Shown in pieces: positions 44,517-55,642 of a stretch of 64,000 nucleotides of DNA (positions within the stretch are counted from its first letter, which is position 1; each line of letters begins with the position of its first letter). The notes below the pieces were generated by a model. It saw only the letters and a list, made by a program, of their open reading frames with translations, was not told the DNA's origin and searched no databases. The translations under genes were made by a program, and so were the position numbers. The DNA is from Bradyrhizobium ontarionense (GTDB taxonomy: Bacteria; Pseudomonadota; Alphaproteobacteria; Rhizobiales; Xanthobacteraceae), in assembly GCF_021088345.1 (NCBI RefSeq), contig NZ_CP088156.1, positions 6,262,001 to 6,326,000 on the forward strand, in the 5' to 3' direction.

Positions 44517-45746
44517 CTACTCCGCCGCCAGGGCCTTCTTGTGCAGCGCAAGGCCGAGCCGTTCCCAGACCTGCAGCAGCGCCTCGGCGAGGCGGTCGAT
44601 CAGGCCGTCGTCATGATAGGGCGAGGGCGTAATGCGCAGGCGCTCGGTGCCCTTGGCGACGGTCGGGTAGTTGATCGGCTGGATATAGATGCCGTGCTCT
44701 TCGAGCAGCAGGTCGCAGGCCTGCTTGCACTTCTCGGGATCGCCGACGAACAGCGGCACGATGTGGGTGTCGTTGGCCATCACCGGCAGGCCGGCGGCCG
44801 TGAGGATCGCCTTGACCCGCGCGGCGCGGTCCTGGTGGCGCTCGCGCTCCCAGCTCGACGACTTCAGATGCTTGATCGCAGCCGTCGCGGCCGAGCAGAT
44901 CGGCGGCGGCAGCGCGGTCGTGAAGATGAAGCCCGGCGCGTAGGAGCGCACGGCGTCGATGATCTCGCCCGAGGCTGCGATGTAGCCGCCGAGACAGCCG
45001 AACGCCTTGGCCAAGGTGCCTTCGAGGATGTCGATCCGATGCATCACACCGTCGCGCTCGGCGATGCCGCCGCCGCGCGGGCCGTACATGCCGACCGCGT
45101 GGACCTCGTCGACATAGGTCATGGCGTTGTAGCGCTCGGCGAGGTCGCAGATCGCGGCCAGCGGCGCCACGTCGCCGTCCATCGAATACAGGCTCTCGCA
45201 GGCGATCAGCTTGGGTCGGTCGGGACCGGCCGCGATCAGCAGCTCTTCGAGATGGGCGACATCGTTGTGGCGGAAGATCTGGCGCTCGGCGCCGGACTGG
45301 CGCACGCCCTCGATCATCGAATTGTGGTTCAGCGCATCGGACAGGATCAGGCAGTTCGGGATCAGCTTGGCGATGGTGGCGATGCCGGTCTGATTGGAGA
45401 CATAGCCTGATGTAAACAGCAGCGCCGCTTCCTTGCCGTGGAGATCGGCGAGCTCCGCCTCCAGCTGCACCAGCGGATGATGGGTGCCGGCGATGTTGCG
45501 GGTGCCGCCGGCGCCGGTGCCGACCCGGGTCGCGGTCTCGACCATCGCGCCGACCACCTTCGGGTGCTGGCCCATGCCGAGATAGTCGTTGGAGCACCAG
45601 ATCACGACGTTGCGGGGCCCGTTCGGCGAATGCCACAGCGCATGCGGAAACCGGCCGGCGATGCGTTCGAGATCTGCGAAAACACGGTAGCGACGCTCAT
45701 CATGCAGACGACCGAGGGCGGCACCGAAATACTGGCTGTAGTCCAT
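44517..45746 (-). CDS. hemA: 5-aminolevulinate synthase
   Basis: 409-residue PLP enzyme condensing glycine and succinyl-CoA to 5-aminolevulinate, the Shemin-pathway entry to haem found in alphaproteobacteria. [34 protein letters not shown] and the PLP lysine K247 in [17 protein letters not shown] are diagnostic. The ATG at 45744-45746 gives [11 protein letters not shown], the usual N-terminus; the frame extends further upstream without similarity. Length equals that of other rhizobial HemA proteins. Confidence 0.97.
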   Translation of the reverse strand: MDYSQYFGAALGRLHDERRYRVFADLERIAGRFPHALWHSPNGPRNVVIWCSNDYLGMGQHPKVVGAMVETATRVGTGAGGTRNIAGTHHPLVQLEAELADLHGKEAALLFTSGYVSNQTGIATIAKLIPNCLILSDALNHNSMIEGVRQSGAERQIFRHNDVAHLEELLIAAGPDRPKLIACESLYSMDGDVAPLAAICDLAERYNAMTYVDEVHAVGMYGPRGGGIAERDGVMHRIDILEGTLAKAFGCLGGYIAASGEIIDAVRSYAPGFIFTTALPPPICSAATAAIKHLKSSSWERERHQDRAARVKAILTAAGLPVMANDTHIVPLFVGDPEKCKQACDLLLEEHGIYIQPINYPTVAKGTERLRITPSPYHDDGLIDRLAEALLQVWERLGLALHKKALAAE

Positions 45747-45959
45747 CACGAAACCTGACGTGGCGCGCTGCAGTGCAGCATCTGGAGCGGGTCTTGAGGC
45801 CTTCTTAGAGCGTTTCCAGCCGGGCTGTCGAGCCGGAATCCCACGGCGGGAATTGGGCGATTTGTCCAAGGGCCGTTGATGTCGACAGAACCGCGCTCGC
45901 ATTGCGGCGGTGCTGGGGCAGGGCGAGCGGAGGCGAGCCGCGGGGCCGGTCCCGCAGCC

Positions 45960-47018
45960 TCAGGTGGTGCGATAATGGAGCACGCCGTCGATGTCCTGGC
46001 TCGTCAGGCGGCCCTCGACCAGCATGTAGTTGACATGGGCGATCAGCTCGCCGGCCGCGAAGCCCATCTGGTGCGGGTCGAGCACGTGCTTGTGGAACAC
46101 CACCGGCACCAGCTGCGCCGAGGTCCTGGTCTCCGCGCGGCAGGCGTCCGCGATCATGCGGCAGCGCTCCTCGTGATGGTCGGCGAGCTGCTTGATGCGG
46201 GTCTTCAGCCCGTAGAACGGCACGCCATGGCCCGGCAGCACCAGCACGTCATAGGGCAGGGTGGTGGTGAGGCGCGCCAGCGAGGCCAGATATTCGCCGA
46301 GCGAGTTCTGGTCCGGCTCGACCGCCCAGACGCTGACATTGGGCGAGATCTTGCTCAGCACCTGGTCGGCCGACAGGAACAGCTTGTCGGCGGCGCAATA
46401 CAGCATGACCTGGTCGAGCGCGTGGCCGCCGCCGGTGATGACCTTGAAGCGCCGGCTGCCGATCTGGATCTCGTCGCCATGGGAGATGCGGTGGTAGGAG
46501 GCCGGCAGCACCGAGACGCGCTGCAGGTAGTCCTGGCCGCGGCCGAGCAGCTTGTCGGTCAGGCTCTCGTCCATGCCGTGGCGGCGGAAGAACAGCCGCT
46601 GGGCGTTGCGGCGCTCCTCGGTGCCGCGGCTCTGGTGGTAGACCGACTGCAGATATTCGACCTGCGACATCACCAGCGGGCAGTCGAAGCGCTCGACGAT
46701 CCACCCCGCCAGCCCGACATGGTCGGGATGCGAATGAGTTACGATCAGCCGCGTGATCTTCACGTGCGCGAGCGGGCCGTCGAGCAGCCGGGTCCAGGCC
46801 GCGATCGACTCCTCGTTGCCGAAGCCGGAATCGATGGCCGCCCAGCCGTCGCCGTCGGCGAGCAGATAGATGTTCACATGGTTGAGGCGGAACGGCAGCT
46901 TCAGGCGCAGCCACAACACGCCGGGCGCGACCTCGACGACCTGATCCTCACCCGGGTGCTGCTCCCAGGGATATCTCAGGGTCTCGGCCGAGGAGTGAAC
47001 GGTGTCTGTCTTGGTCAT
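45960..47018 (-). CDS. Metallo-beta-lactamase fold hydrolase
   Basis: 352 residues. The zinc motif THSHPDH (H95, H97, D99, H100), later GGGHALDQV and the third His in VLPGHGVPF give a two-metal MBL fold. The ~80-residue C-terminal helical extension (KQLADHHEERCRMIADACR...HVNYMLVEGRLTSQDIDGVLHYR) is the winged-helix tail of the RNase-unlike LACTB2/BLACT_WH class. Substrate unknown; thioesters, lactones or RNA are possible. The gene stands alone between hemA and a repeat. Confidence 0.9.
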   Translation of the reverse strand: MTKTDTVHSSAETLRYPWEQHPGEDQVVEVAPGVLWLRLKLPFRLNHVNIYLLADGDGWAAIDSGFGNEESIAAWTRLLDGPLAHVKITRLIVTHSHPDHVGLAGWIVERFDCPLVMSQVEYLQSVYHQSRGTEERRNAQRLFFRRHGMDESLTDKLLGRGQDYLQRVSVLPASYHRISHGDEIQIGSRRFKVITGGGHALDQVMLYCAADKLFLSADQVLSKISPNVSVWAVEPDQNSLGEYLASLARLTTTLPYDVLVLPGHGVPFYGLKTRIKQLADHHEERCRMIADACRAETRTSAQLVPVVFHKHVLDPHQMGFAAGELIAHVNYMLVEGRLTSQDIDGVLHYRTT

Positions 47019-47116
47019 GCCTCATCGGCTTAAACGCCGCCGCGGGCGAGCGCCAGCCGAAAAAGAACCCGGAAATGGCATGGCTGCCTGTTATTCCGGG
47101 GCGCGGCAGGCCGGGG

Positions 47117-47269
47117 CCTCATGGTTCGAGACGCGCCGCAAGGGCGGCGCTCCTCACCATGAGGGTTGAGAGTCTCCGCCTCGATCCAGAGTTCTGCGGG
47201 CCACAGCGCGACCTTTGTCTCCTCACCCTGAGGAGCCCGCCGCAGGCGGGCGTCTCGAAGGGCGAGGCC
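47117..47269. repeat. Palindromic repeat (CCTCATGGTTCGAGACGC type)
   Basis: Two ~50-base arms in inverted orientation: left begins GGGGCCTCATGGTTCGAGACG and ends CCTCACCATGAGG; right is CCTCACCCTGAGG...CGTCTCGAAGGGCGAGGCC. It fills the gap before the chemoreceptor stop. Confidence 0.85.
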
Positions 47270-47279
47270 CGGATGGTGA

Positions 47280-49418
47280 CTACGCCGCCCGGATGTTGGT
47301 CAGGAACGCATTGACCTCCGAGCGCAGCGTGTCCGCCTCGCGGCGCAGCGTCTCCGAGGCGCCCAGCACGTCGTTCGCGGACGTCCCGGCCTGTGCCGAG
47401 GCGCTGGAGACGCCGGTGATGTTGTTGGAGACCTCGCTGGTGCCGCTGGCCGCCTGCTGGATGTTGCGGGCGATCTCGTGCGTGGCGGTGCCCTGCTGCT
47501 CGACAGCCGCGGCGATCGCGGTGGTGACGTTGTCGATCTCGGCGATGGTCCCGCCGATGTTGCGGATGGCGGCGACGGCCGAGGACGCGACCTGCTGCAT
47601 CCCGGCGATCTGGGTGCGGATCTCGTCGGTGGCCTTGGCGGTCTGGCTGGCCAGGCTTTTCACCTCCTGGGCGACCACGGCGAAGCCGCGGCCGGCGTCG
47701 CCCGCCCGCGCCGCCTCGATCGTCGCGTTGAGCGCGAGCAGGTTGGTCTGCGAGGCGATCACCTGGATCAGGTCGACGACCACGCTGATGCGGCTCGCGT
47801 TGTCGGCGAGGCCCTGCATGGTCGAGTCGGTCGCGCCGGCTTCCTCGACCGCCTTCTTGGCGATCCGGGCCGAGGTCACGACCTGGCGGCCGATCTCGGC
47901 GATCGACGACGACAGCTGCTCGGTGCCGGCGGAGACGGTCTGCACGTTGACCGAGGTCTCCTCGGCGGCCGCCGCGACCGCGTTGACCAGCGAATTGGAC
48001 TGGTCGGCGGTCTGCGACATGCTCTGTGCGGTCGTCTGCATCGCGGTGGCGGAATTCTGCAGGTTGGTGAGCGCGCCGCGCACGGTCGCCTCGAATTGGG
48101 TGATCTGCGCCTCCATGCGCGCGGCGCGTTCGGCCTTGGCGGCATTTTCCTTGTCCTGTTCGGCGGCGAGGGTGCGGGCGCGGACCATGTTGTCGCGGAA
48201 GACCTGCAAGGTATCGACCATCGCGCCGATCTCGTCGCGCTGCTTCGAGGCCTGGATCTCGGTCTCCAGATCGCCGCTCGACAGCATCTGCATCACCCGC
48301 TGCAGCCGCTTGATGCGGCGCAGGATGTTGCCTCCGACGTACAGCCAGACGAACAGCGCCGAGCCGAGCAGGGTGGCTGCCCCCGCCCCGATCATGCCGA
48401 GCGTTGCCAGCTCGATCTTGCGGCCGGCCGTGCTGGTGGCGCCTTCCGTGGAGCTGCGCACGCCTTCGACCAGCTGCTGAACGCTGATGTCGAGGCCGAC
48501 GTTGAGCTTGCGCGTCTCCTCGAGCACGGTCTGCCCGTAATCGCTGGCATCGAGCTCCTTCTCGCGCAGCTTGAAGACGCGGCCCTTGCCTTCGCCGAGC
48601 GCCGCGAGCTTCAGCGCGGCGTCATGGAGCGCCTTCGTGCTCCGGCCGCTCGGCAACAGCTCCAGATTGGATTTCAGCTGGGCCAGCGCGTCCTTGAACT
48701 GGCTCTCGATCGTCTCCAGCGTGTCGCTGTCGTTGGCCGACAAGGCGGCCGCCATCTGCGCCACGATGAGGTTGCCGGACGCGATCACGTTGCCGAGCTG
48801 CTCGACGAACCGCGCCGCGGCGGTGGCATCGTCCGTCGACACTTCGGCGGCACCGAGCACGGCGTTCAGCTGCGTCTGAGCATCCAGCATCGGCTCGTTG
48901 GCAGCGGCGGTGAATTCCGCCTGCGCCTGGCGCAGCGCGTCATACTGCTTCTTGTGCGCGGCCGCCGTCTCCAGCCGCTCGCGGGCCGCCGACACCAGGC
49001 TCTGGTTGGCCTCGTTGATGTTCTTGATGGTCTCGGCCAGCGGCGCCACTACGCTCTTGTCGGCGCCGAGCGCGCTGATCTCGCCGAGGCGCTGCTGCGT
49101 GGCCTTCTGGATCTCCTGCATCTTCTTGAGACGCTCGTTGAGCCCGTCCTCGCTCTGCGAGCCGAGCAGCGCCGGGCCGAGGCTGGCGAGGCTAGAGCTC
49201 TGCGCCAGCAGTTGCAGGCTCGAGGTCAGTCGCGGAATGTCGCGGCCCGACAGCTCGACCATGGTGCCGCCGATATGGCGCAGCATCAGTCCGGCGCCGA
49301 TGCTGATCGCGATTGCCATGCCGGCGATCACCGCAAAAGCCGCGAACAGACTGCCGCGGACGCCCCATCTGGGTCGAAGCAGGCCGGGCACTCCGCTGAA
49401 GCTGAACCTGCTCGCCAT
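47280..49418 (-). CDS. Methyl-accepting chemotaxis protein (long helical sensor)
   Basis: 712 residues. First membrane helix ~20-42 ([24 protein letters not shown]); a ~270-residue periplasmic all-helical sensor resembling the double four-helix-bundle (helical bimodular) type; second helix ~310-330 ([24 protein letters not shown]); HAMP (~330-385); and the signalling domain with the conserved hairpin tip [38 protein letters not shown]. It has no obvious methyl-site pentapeptide tail for CheR. ATG 49416-49418 follows GGGGGA. The sensed ligand is unknown. Confidence 0.93.
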   Translation of the reverse strand: MASRFSFSGVPGLLRPRWGVRGSLFAAFAVIAGMAIAISIGAGLMLRHIGGTMVELSGRDIPRLTSSLQLLAQSSSLASLGPALLGSQSEDGLNERLKKMQEIQKATQQRLGEISALGADKSVVAPLAETIKNINEANQSLVSAARERLETAAAHKKQYDALRQAQAEFTAAANEPMLDAQTQLNAVLGAAEVSTDDATAAARFVEQLGNVIASGNLIVAQMAAALSANDSDTLETIESQFKDALAQLKSNLELLPSGRSTKALHDAALKLAALGEGKGRVFKLREKELDASDYGQTVLEETRKLNVGLDISVQQLVEGVRSSTEGATSTAGRKIELATLGMIGAGAATLLGSALFVWLYVGGNILRRIKRLQRVMQMLSSGDLETEIQASKQRDEIGAMVDTLQVFRDNMVRARTLAAEQDKENAAKAERAARMEAQITQFEATVRGALTNLQNSATAMQTTAQSMSQTADQSNSLVNAVAAAAEETSVNVQTVSAGTEQLSSSIAEIGRQVVTSARIAKKAVEEAGATDSTMQGLADNASRISVVVDLIQVIASQTNLLALNATIEAARAGDAGRGFAVVAQEVKSLASQTAKATDEIRTQIAGMQQVASSAVAAIRNIGGTIAEIDNVTTAIAAAVEQQGTATHEIARNIQQAASGTSEVSNNITGVSSASAQAGTSANDVLGASETLRREADTLRSEVNAFLTNIRAA

Positions 49419-49607
49419 CTCTGGTGTCCCCCGATACGCGCTACTTTGAGCTGAAGCTTGCACGCAGTATCGCGGCCGGCGGTTAACAAATCAGGGAAAT
49501 GACCCGGCCGCCGCCGCCTTTTCGCGCATTTCCGCATTTCACCGTGCGGCATGTTAACGGAGCGGCAAGGATTGTTGGTTGGCGCCTCGATGGCCCTTCC
49601 GATAAAA

Positions 49608-49635
49608 GAAAGGCCGGCATCGCTGCCGGCCTTTC
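49608..49635. terminator. Terminator after the outer-membrane porin gene
   Basis: 12-bp perfect stem GAAAGGCCGGCA-TCGC-TGCCGGCCTTTC; reading leftwards it is followed by TTTTAT. It serves the leftward porin gene ending at 49663. Confidence 0.9.
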
Positions 49636-49662
49636 ATCGCTTCTTGTTTTGACGCCTGCTGA

Positions 49663-50394
49663 TTAGTAGCGCGCTGCCATCGGAGCGCCCCAGTTGAAGC
49701 GGTAGTTCACGCCGGCCTTGAACGTATGGTCGTCCGTGGTGAAGCTGCCGGTCGGCACGAGCGCAGCCGGGGCCGCGAAATTGGCGCTGCCGAAATTGTA
49801 GTAGTCATACTCGGCCTTGGCGGACCAGCTCGGCGCGAACATGTATTCGAGGCCGGCGCCGACGGTCCAGCCGTTGCGGTGGTCGCCTGACGTGGCGAAG
49901 GCGACCGGCGTGCCGGCCAGCGTCACCTTCTCGTTGTTGTCTGAATAGGCGTAGCCGCCCTTCACGTAGAGCAGGCCCGGACCCCAGGTGTAGCCCAAGC
50001 GGCCGGTGATCGAGCCGAGGCCGCGCTGGCTGTTGGTGTAGGCGTAGCCGCCGGGGAAGGCTGCTCCGACGCTGCCGCTCAGCCAGCTGTACTGCCCCTC
50101 GACGCCGAGCACCCAGGTCGGGGCGAACTGCCAGTCGGCGCCCACCTGCACGCCGCCGAGGAAGCGGCCGTTCGAATTGTTGCCGGTGCCGAGGCCGGAG
50201 AAATTGTTGTTGCTGGAGAACGCGCCGCCGAGATGCGCACCGAGGTAGAAGCCGGTCCAGTTGTAGATCGGGGCGGCGTAGACCGGCGCCTTGGTGGCGT
50301 AGGGATAGGTGCGCGCGCCGAGATCGGCGGCAAGAGCGGACTGCGCCGAGGCGAGCGCGGCAAGGGCGGCGGTTGCGAACAGGATCTTCTTCAT
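49663..50394 (-). CDS. Outer-membrane beta-barrel protein (Omp31/rhizobial porin family)
   Basis: 243 residues. Signal peptide (MKKILFATAALAALASAQSALA) followed by mature ADLGARTYPYATKAP, the usual start of this family. The barrel domain has the first strand YNWTGFYLGAHLGGAFSS, repeating aromatic girdle strands (GSITGRLGYTWGPGLLYVKGGYAYS, GWTVGAGLEYMFAPSWSAKAEYDYYNFG) and the C-terminal FKAGVNYRFNW. It is probably an abundant eight-stranded outer-membrane protein. Strong terminator downstream; ATG 50394 starts the signal peptide. Confidence 0.94.
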   Translation of the reverse strand: MKKILFATAALAALASAQSALAADLGARTYPYATKAPVYAAPIYNWTGFYLGAHLGGAFSSNNNFSGLGTGNNSNGRFLGGVQVGADWQFAPTWVLGVEGQYSWLSGSVGAAFPGGYAYTNSQRGLGSITGRLGYTWGPGLLYVKGGYAYSDNNEKVTLAGTPVAFATSGDHRNGWTVGAGLEYMFAPSWSAKAEYDYYNFGSANFAAPAALVPTGSFTTDDHTFKAGVNYRFNWGAPMAARY

Positions 50395-50613
50395 GGCGGA
50401 TCTCCAACTCAGACTAACAAGGCTCGCGCATCGCGCGCCGTCGATGGATTGGAGATAGATCGGATTTGAGTAAAATGCTGTCACTCGCGCAGCACAGTGG
50501 TCTCGAAGCCAACCCGTTCGCGACCAAACGTTTTCTCGTAGTTAGCAAACGGCTAACGAAGCCTGAAGCAGAGGTTAAAGGACGGCACCGCTGTGCCGCA
50601 GCGGCACAACTGG

Positions 50614-50925
50614 TTAAGGCGCCTTAAGGGCTTCGTGCAGGGCAGCCACCGACTCGTGCAGCTGTTCGCGATGAACGACGTCATCTTTGGGGATCGCGGC
50701 GATGTTCGTGGCGATCTCGTCGATGATCGCGGCGAGCAGCCCCCAGTTCAGATGCATATGGATCGACTTGCGGACGTCCTCGGGGCCGGGCCGCTCCAAG
50801 GTCAGCGCCAGTCCGGTGGGGTCGAGATGGGCGTCGAACCGGGACGAATGCGCGAACGTGCCGACATAGAACTTGTCGGGATATTCGAGCGCGACCTCGG
50901 CTTTGTCCGGGATGGGTTTCGACAT
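50614..50925 (-). CDS. Small hypothetical protein (DUF family unknown)
   Basis: 103 residues, soluble, mixed alpha/beta: DKAEVALEYPDKFYVGTFAHSSRFDAHLDPTGLALTLERPGPEDVRKSIHMHLNWGLLAAIIDEIA. No recognised family, but coding character is strong and AAGGAG precedes the ATG at good spacing. The frame opens to 51063, with unlike composition upstream of this start. It stands alone. Confidence 0.78.
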   Translation of the reverse strand: MSKPIPDKAEVALEYPDKFYVGTFAHSSRFDAHLDPTGLALTLERPGPEDVRKSIHMHLNWGLLAAIIDEIATNIAAIPKDDVVHREQLHESVAALHEALKAP

Positions 50926-51290
50926 GCGGGGCTCCTTGGCAACCGACCCCATACCTGAAGAGTTCAGTCCCGCCTTGAGCCAGGTCAGACAGAGAGCAGA
51001 GCCGGACGGAGAATCGAGAGCAGCGGGGTTCCCGTGCCGTCGCCACGGCCGCAGCCCGTCCATCTCCGAAGCTCCGGCCGCCGATGGCCCTCCACCGCTT
51101 CCAACGGTGGCGCGGCCGCAATTCTACGGACGAGAAAATTTACCTTCCTTGAAAAGAGGTTGTGCAGGTTGGTCGCATTGTCCATTCGGCCGGCGCTCCG
51201 GACTGAAGATCTTTGATCGCGTCAATGAAGACGAGGTCCGACTGGCAGGCCTCGCTCACGATCCTGGGCTCCCAAACGGAGTCGTCCGAC
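50926..51290. other. Intergenic region before the MCP-PilZ gene
   Basis: 365 bases with no gene I can support. It presumably carries the promoters of both flanking divergent genes; no clear consensus was recognised. Confidence 0.5.
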
Positions 51291-53279
51291 ATGAAGATGC
51301 GTCTCTCCATCTCCGCGATCATCGCCGCCTTCGGCCTCGTGCTGGCGCTCGGCTTCGGTGCCGTCGTCCTGACCAGTGCCTATGCCTTGCGCGAACTGAA
51401 GGTCGGCGGGCCGCTCTACGACAAGATCAAGCTCGGTAACGACCTGGTGGCCGACATCCTGCCGCCGCCGGAATATGTTCTCGAAGCCTATCTCGAGTCG
51501 ACGCTGGCGCTGCGCAATCCCAAGAACGCGGATGCGCATGTCCAGAAGCTGACGCAGCTCAAGAAGGACTACGAGGATCGCAAGACGTTCTGGAGCAGCT
51601 CGGCGCTGGAGCCGGACCTGAAGTCGCTGCTGGTCGAAAGATCCGACGCCGAGGTCAGGAAGTTCTGGCAGGCCGCAGAGGGCGAGCTGATCCCGGCGCT
51701 GCGCGCCGGCGACATGGCGAAGGCCGAAACCGCCTACGGCCGGCTGACCGAATCCTATGGCGCGCACCGCGCGCTGATCGACGCGCTCGTCGAAAAGGCG
51801 AACAAGCTGAATTCGGACATGGAGGCCACGGCGGCTTCCCAGGACCGCAGCATCTCCGTTGTTGTCTGGACCGTCGCCGGCATCGTGCTGGTCCTGGTCG
51901 TCGCCGGGCTGTCGGGACTTGTGATCGGCGTCGTCCGTCCGCTTGTCCGTATGACCGGCCTGATGCGCCGGATAGCACGGGGCGAGCTCTCCACCGACAT
52001 TCCCTATTTCGAACGCGGCGACGAGATCGGAGCGATGGCCCGCGCGCTCGCCGTCTTCAAGACCAACGCAAGCGAGAACGCCAGCCTGCGCGACAAGCAG
52101 GAACGTGATCGCGCCGCCGCCGAGGACCAGAAGAAGCGCGCCATGCTCGACATGGCCGACGTGATCGAGCGCGAGACCGGCACGTCGGTCGAGGCGGCGG
52201 CCGGCGCGTCGCGCCAGGTCGAAGCGGTGGCGGCAGGCCTGTCCGACCTCGCCCATGAACTGTCTTCGGATGCGCAAGCGGTGGCGGCTGCCTCCGAGCA
52301 GTCGCTCGCCAATGCGCAGACGGTCTCGGCGGCCGCCGAGCAGCTGAGCGCCGCGATCCGCGAGATTTCCAGCCAGGTCGCGCGCGCCAGCACCATCACC
52401 AAGTCGGCGGTCAGCGGCCGCGAGAAGGCCAAGAACACGATGGGATCGTTGTCGAAGGCGGTGGACAAGATCGCCGAAGTCTCGAACCTGATCGGCGGCA
52501 TAGCCGAGCAGACCAACCTGCTCGCACTCAACGCCACCATCGAGGCGGCGCGCGCCGGCGATGCCGGCCGCGGCTTTGCCGTCGTCGCCGCCGAGGTCAA
52601 GTCGTTGTCGGATCAGACCGCCAAGTCGACCGAGGAGATTTCGCGCCTGATCGGGGAGGTGCAGACCACCACGCAGGCGACCGTCGATGCGGTCGAGGGC
52701 ATCGGCAGCCAGATTTCCGAAATCGACGGAGTCGCGGCGTCGATTGCCGCGGCGATGGAGGAGCAGCACGCGGCGACCCAGGAGATCAGCCGCTCCGTCG
52801 CCGCATCGGCGAGTGCGGCGCGGGATGTGTCGTCCAAGATCGGCAATGTCGGCAAGGATGCCGGCATGGTCAACGATCGGGCCGCGGAAGTGCGCAGCGC
52901 CATCGGCAACGTCGCCTCCAGCCTGAGTGCGTTGCGCGCGACGCTGGTGAAGGTGGTCCGGACCACGACCACCGAAGCGGATCGCCGCCGCTCGCCGCGC
53001 ATCCGTACGAGCCTGCCGATCAAGGTCATCGATGCACGCAAGGGCGCCGTGAAGGCCGATCTGGTCGACCTTTCCGAAGGGGGGGCCTGGTTCCGCTTCG
53101 ATCCCGAGCCGGGAATCGGTGATCGCGGCGTTCTCCAGTTCGATGGCTTCGACGGCGATATTCCATACCAGGTCCGCGCTCGGGAGAAGGACGCGGTGCA
53201 CGTCGCGTTCGAGCTTGGTGACAAGCGCGAGTCCTTCGCGGCCTGGTTCAGGTCGTCTTTCGCGCGCCAGGCGGCCTGA
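51291..53279 (+). CDS. Methyl-accepting chemotaxis protein with C-terminal PilZ domain
   Basis: 662 residues. First helix (residues ~4-28), a ~160-residue periplasmic helical sensor, second helix ([26 protein letters not shown]), HAMP ([21 protein letters not shown]...), then the MCP signalling domain with the tip [38 protein letters not shown]. The last ~100 residues are a PilZ c-di-GMP-binding domain: RRRSPR (the RxxxR site) followed by VDLSEGG (the D-x-S-x-x-G site). The receptor could therefore tune chemotaxis to the intracellular c-di-GMP level. ATG 51291 is preceded by GGAG; earlier starts add unlike sequence. Confidence 0.93.
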   Translation: MKMRLSISAIIAAFGLVLALGFGAVVLTSAYALRELKVGGPLYDKIKLGNDLVADILPPPEYVLEAYLESTLALRNPKNADAHVQKLTQLKKDYEDRKTFWSSSALEPDLKSLLVERSDAEVRKFWQAAEGELIPALRAGDMAKAETAYGRLTESYGAHRALIDALVEKANKLNSDMEATAASQDRSISVVVWTVAGIVLVLVVAGLSGLVIGVVRPLVRMTGLMRRIARGELSTDIPYFERGDEIGAMARALAVFKTNASENASLRDKQERDRAAAEDQKKRAMLDMADVIERETGTSVEAAAGASRQVEAVAAGLSDLAHELSSDAQAVAAASEQSLANAQTVSAAAEQLSAAIREISSQVARASTITKSAVSGREKAKNTMGSLSKAVDKIAEVSNLIGGIAEQTNLLALNATIEAARAGDAGRGFAVVAAEVKSLSDQTAKSTEEISRLIGEVQTTTQATVDAVEGIGSQISEIDGVAASIAAAMEEQHAATQEISRSVAASASAARDVSSKIGNVGKDAGMVNDRAAEVRSAIGNVASSLSALRATLVKVVRTTTTEADRRRSPRIRTSLPIKVIDARKGAVKADLVDLSEGGAWFRFDPEPGIGDRGVLQFDGFDGDIPYQVRAREKDAVHVAFELGDKRESFAAWFRSSFARQAA

Positions 53280-53310
53280 AGCCGCCACGAAAGTCGCTCA
53301 AACGACACGA

Positions 53311-53340
53311 GCCTCCGTTCCGGCCGCAAGGAACGGAGGC
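53311..53340. terminator. Bidirectional hairpin terminator
   Basis: 11-bp perfect stem GCCTCCGTTCC / GGAACGGAGGC with an eight-base loop, between the convergent MCP-PilZ and paoC-like genes. Confidence 0.75.
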
Positions 53341-53374
53341 GTCGCTTGTTGCAGGATCGCTCAACCCGCGTCCG

Positions 53375-55642
53375 TCATCGGCCGGTACGCACCAGATCGC
53401 CGATGCGCACCGGGAAGCGCCGGATGCGGACGCCCGTCGCATGCGCGACGGCATTGGCGACCGCGCCCGCCGAGCCCGTGATGCCGATCTCGCCGACGCC
53501 CTTGATGCCGAGCGGGTTGACGAACGGATCGTGCTCCTCGACCGTGAACGCTTCGATCGCCGGGACGTCGGCGTTCACCGGCACATGATACTCGCCGAGA
53601 TTGGCGTTCATGATGCGCCCCGTGCGGCGGTCGGTGACGGCCTCCTCGTGCAGTGCGAGCGAGATGCCCCAGATCATGCCGCCGATGAGCTGGCTCTCCA
53701 CCAGCTTCGGATTGATGATCCGGCCGGCAGCAAACGCGCCGACCATGCGGGTTACGCGCACTTGGCCCAGATCCGGATCGACCTTCACCTCGGCGAACAC
53801 GGCGCCATGCGAGCTCATCGCGTACTGTTCGTTGGCGGCGGGATCGGGCACACCTGAGCCGGAGCCCTCGATCTCCGCAAGACCGGCGCGGGCCAGGATG
53901 TCGGCATAGCTCTCGCCGCGGCTGTCGTCGTCGCGCCGGAGCAGCCGCCCGTTGCGGGCAATCACGCCGGCGTTGCCGCCGCCATAGAGCGGCGAGCGCT
54001 GATCGGAGGTCGCAAGCTCAGCGAGCTTCGCAATGACGGCCGCGCCGGCATTGTGGATCGCGGTGCCCACGGTCGCCGTATGCGCCGAGCCGCCGGCGAT
54101 GCCGGCATCCGGCAGGTCCGACGTTCCGGCCTTGAACGTGACCTGGTCGAGATCGAGCGCGAGAGAATCCGCGGCGATCTGGGCGAATGCCGTCCAGGCG
54201 CCCTGGCCCATGTCGTGCGCGCCGCTCTCCACCACGCCGCTGCCGTCACGCCGGATCACCGCGCGCGCCTGGCCTGCGAACATCAGCGCATGGAACGTTG
54301 CCGTGCCCATGCCCCAGCCGACCAGGAAGCCATCCTTGTCGCGCATCATGCGCGGCTTCAGCGGCCGCTCCCACCAGCCGAAACGCTCGGCACCTTGCGT
54401 GTAGCACTCGCGCAGCGCCTTGGACGAGAACGGCTTGCCGGTGGCCGGCTCGACCTCGGCATAGTTCTTGACGCGAAATGCCAGCGGATCGAGGCCGCAC
54501 GCCTCCGCCATCTCGTCGACCGCGCTCTCCAGCGCGATCGAGCCCGGCGCGATGCCGGGCGCGCGCACGAACAGCGGCGTGCCGGTGTCCATGCGCACCG
54601 CGTCATAGGTGGTCGCGATCGCCGGGGCGGCATACAGCGTGTGCGTGACATGCGCCGCCGCCTCGTAGAAGTCCTCGAAGCTCGAGGTCGCGATCCGGGC
54701 GTGATGATGGATCCCTGACAACTGTCCCGCAGCGCTGGCGCCGAGGCGAAGCGTCTGCCGCGTCGGCGAGCGATGGCCGAACGGACCGTAGAGCTGCTCG
54801 CGGCGCACCACGAGCTTGACCGGACGGCCGAGCAGCTTCGCGGCGAGAATGCCGAGGATCTGCGGCCCGGCGATGAAGCCCTTGCCGCCGAACCCGCCGC
54901 CGAGGAAGGGGCTGCGGATCAGGATGTTCTCCGGCGCAATCCCGAACAGCTCGGCGATGCGCCCGCGCATCATCACGAGGCCCTGGGTCGGCGTGTCGAT
55001 GACGAGCTTGTCGCCCTGCCATTCGGCGACGATCGCATGCGGCTCCATTGCGTTGTGATAATGCGCCGGGGTCTCGTAGGTCGCCGTGATCTGCCTGTCG
55101 CTGCCGGCGAGCGCGGCCTCGACGTCGCCATGATAGCTCTCGGCAGCAAAGCCCATGCCGACCACGGGCGGCACGTAAGCGTCGCTGGCGTCGAGCCCGA
55201 TGCGCACCGGCTCGGCGTCGTAGCGCGGCGACAGCAGAGCGGCGCCTTCGGTCGCGGCTTCCAGGCTCTCGGCGACGACGAGCGCGATCGGCTGGTTGGC
55301 GTAGCGCACGCGATCGTTCTGCAGCGCCTCGAACCGGAACGCGAACGGATTAGGCTTGCCGTCGGGATCACCGGCCAGCGGCGGCCGGTTGGCGGAGGTC
55401 ATCACCTCGACCACGCCGGGGTGGGCCTTGGCGGCGTCGACATCGAGCGAGACGACGCGGCCGCGCGCGATGCTGCTCACGACCAGCGCGGCATGCAGCA
55501 GGCCGGGCGGATTGTTGTCGGCGGCGAAGCGCGCGCTGCCTGTGACCTTGGCCAGACCATCGACGCGCGACAGCGACTGGCCGATGTTGGAGCCGTGGCG
55601 GAGATGGGCGGGATCGCGGGTCGGATTGAGCTCAGGCGTCAT
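53375..55642 (-). CDS. paoC: Aldehyde oxidoreductase, molybdenum-binding subunit (PaoC/XdhA-like)
   Basis: 755 residues, large catalytic subunit of a xanthine-oxidase-family molybdoenzyme. It has the first domain GSARFAADNNPPGLLHAALV, the Moco-binding regions FLGGGFGGKGFIAGPQ and HDMGQGAWTAFAQIAADSL, and the catalytic Glu in IKGVGEIGITGSAGAVANAVAHATG. The small separate FAD and iron-sulfur subunits upstream, with a four-Cys insert in the FAD one, match the PaoABC aldehyde oxidoreductase type, which oxidises aromatic aldehydes. Start overlaps the FAD subunit gene by 11 bases. No XdhC/PaoD chaperone gene is in the window. Confidence 0.93.
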   Translation of the reverse strand: MTPELNPTRDPAHLRHGSNIGQSLSRVDGLAKVTGSARFAADNNPPGLLHAALVVSSIARGRVVSLDVDAAKAHPGVVEVMTSANRPPLAGDPDGKPNPFAFRFEALQNDRVRYANQPIALVVAESLEAATEGAALLSPRYDAEPVRIGLDASDAYVPPVVGMGFAAESYHGDVEAALAGSDRQITATYETPAHYHNAMEPHAIVAEWQGDKLVIDTPTQGLVMMRGRIAELFGIAPENILIRSPFLGGGFGGKGFIAGPQILGILAAKLLGRPVKLVVRREQLYGPFGHRSPTRQTLRLGASAAGQLSGIHHHARIATSSFEDFYEAAAHVTHTLYAAPAIATTYDAVRMDTGTPLFVRAPGIAPGSIALESAVDEMAEACGLDPLAFRVKNYAEVEPATGKPFSSKALRECYTQGAERFGWWERPLKPRMMRDKDGFLVGWGMGTATFHALMFAGQARAVIRRDGSGVVESGAHDMGQGAWTAFAQIAADSLALDLDQVTFKAGTSDLPDAGIAGGSAHTATVGTAIHNAGAAVIAKLAELATSDQRSPLYGGGNAGVIARNGRLLRRDDDSRGESYADILARAGLAEIEGSGSGVPDPAANEQYAMSSHGAVFAEVKVDPDLGQVRVTRMVGAFAAGRIINPKLVESQLIGGMIWGISLALHEEAVTDRRTGRIMNANLGEYHVPVNADVPAIEAFTVEEHDPFVNPLGIKGVGEIGITGSAGAVANAVAHATGVRIRRFPVRIGDLVRTGR

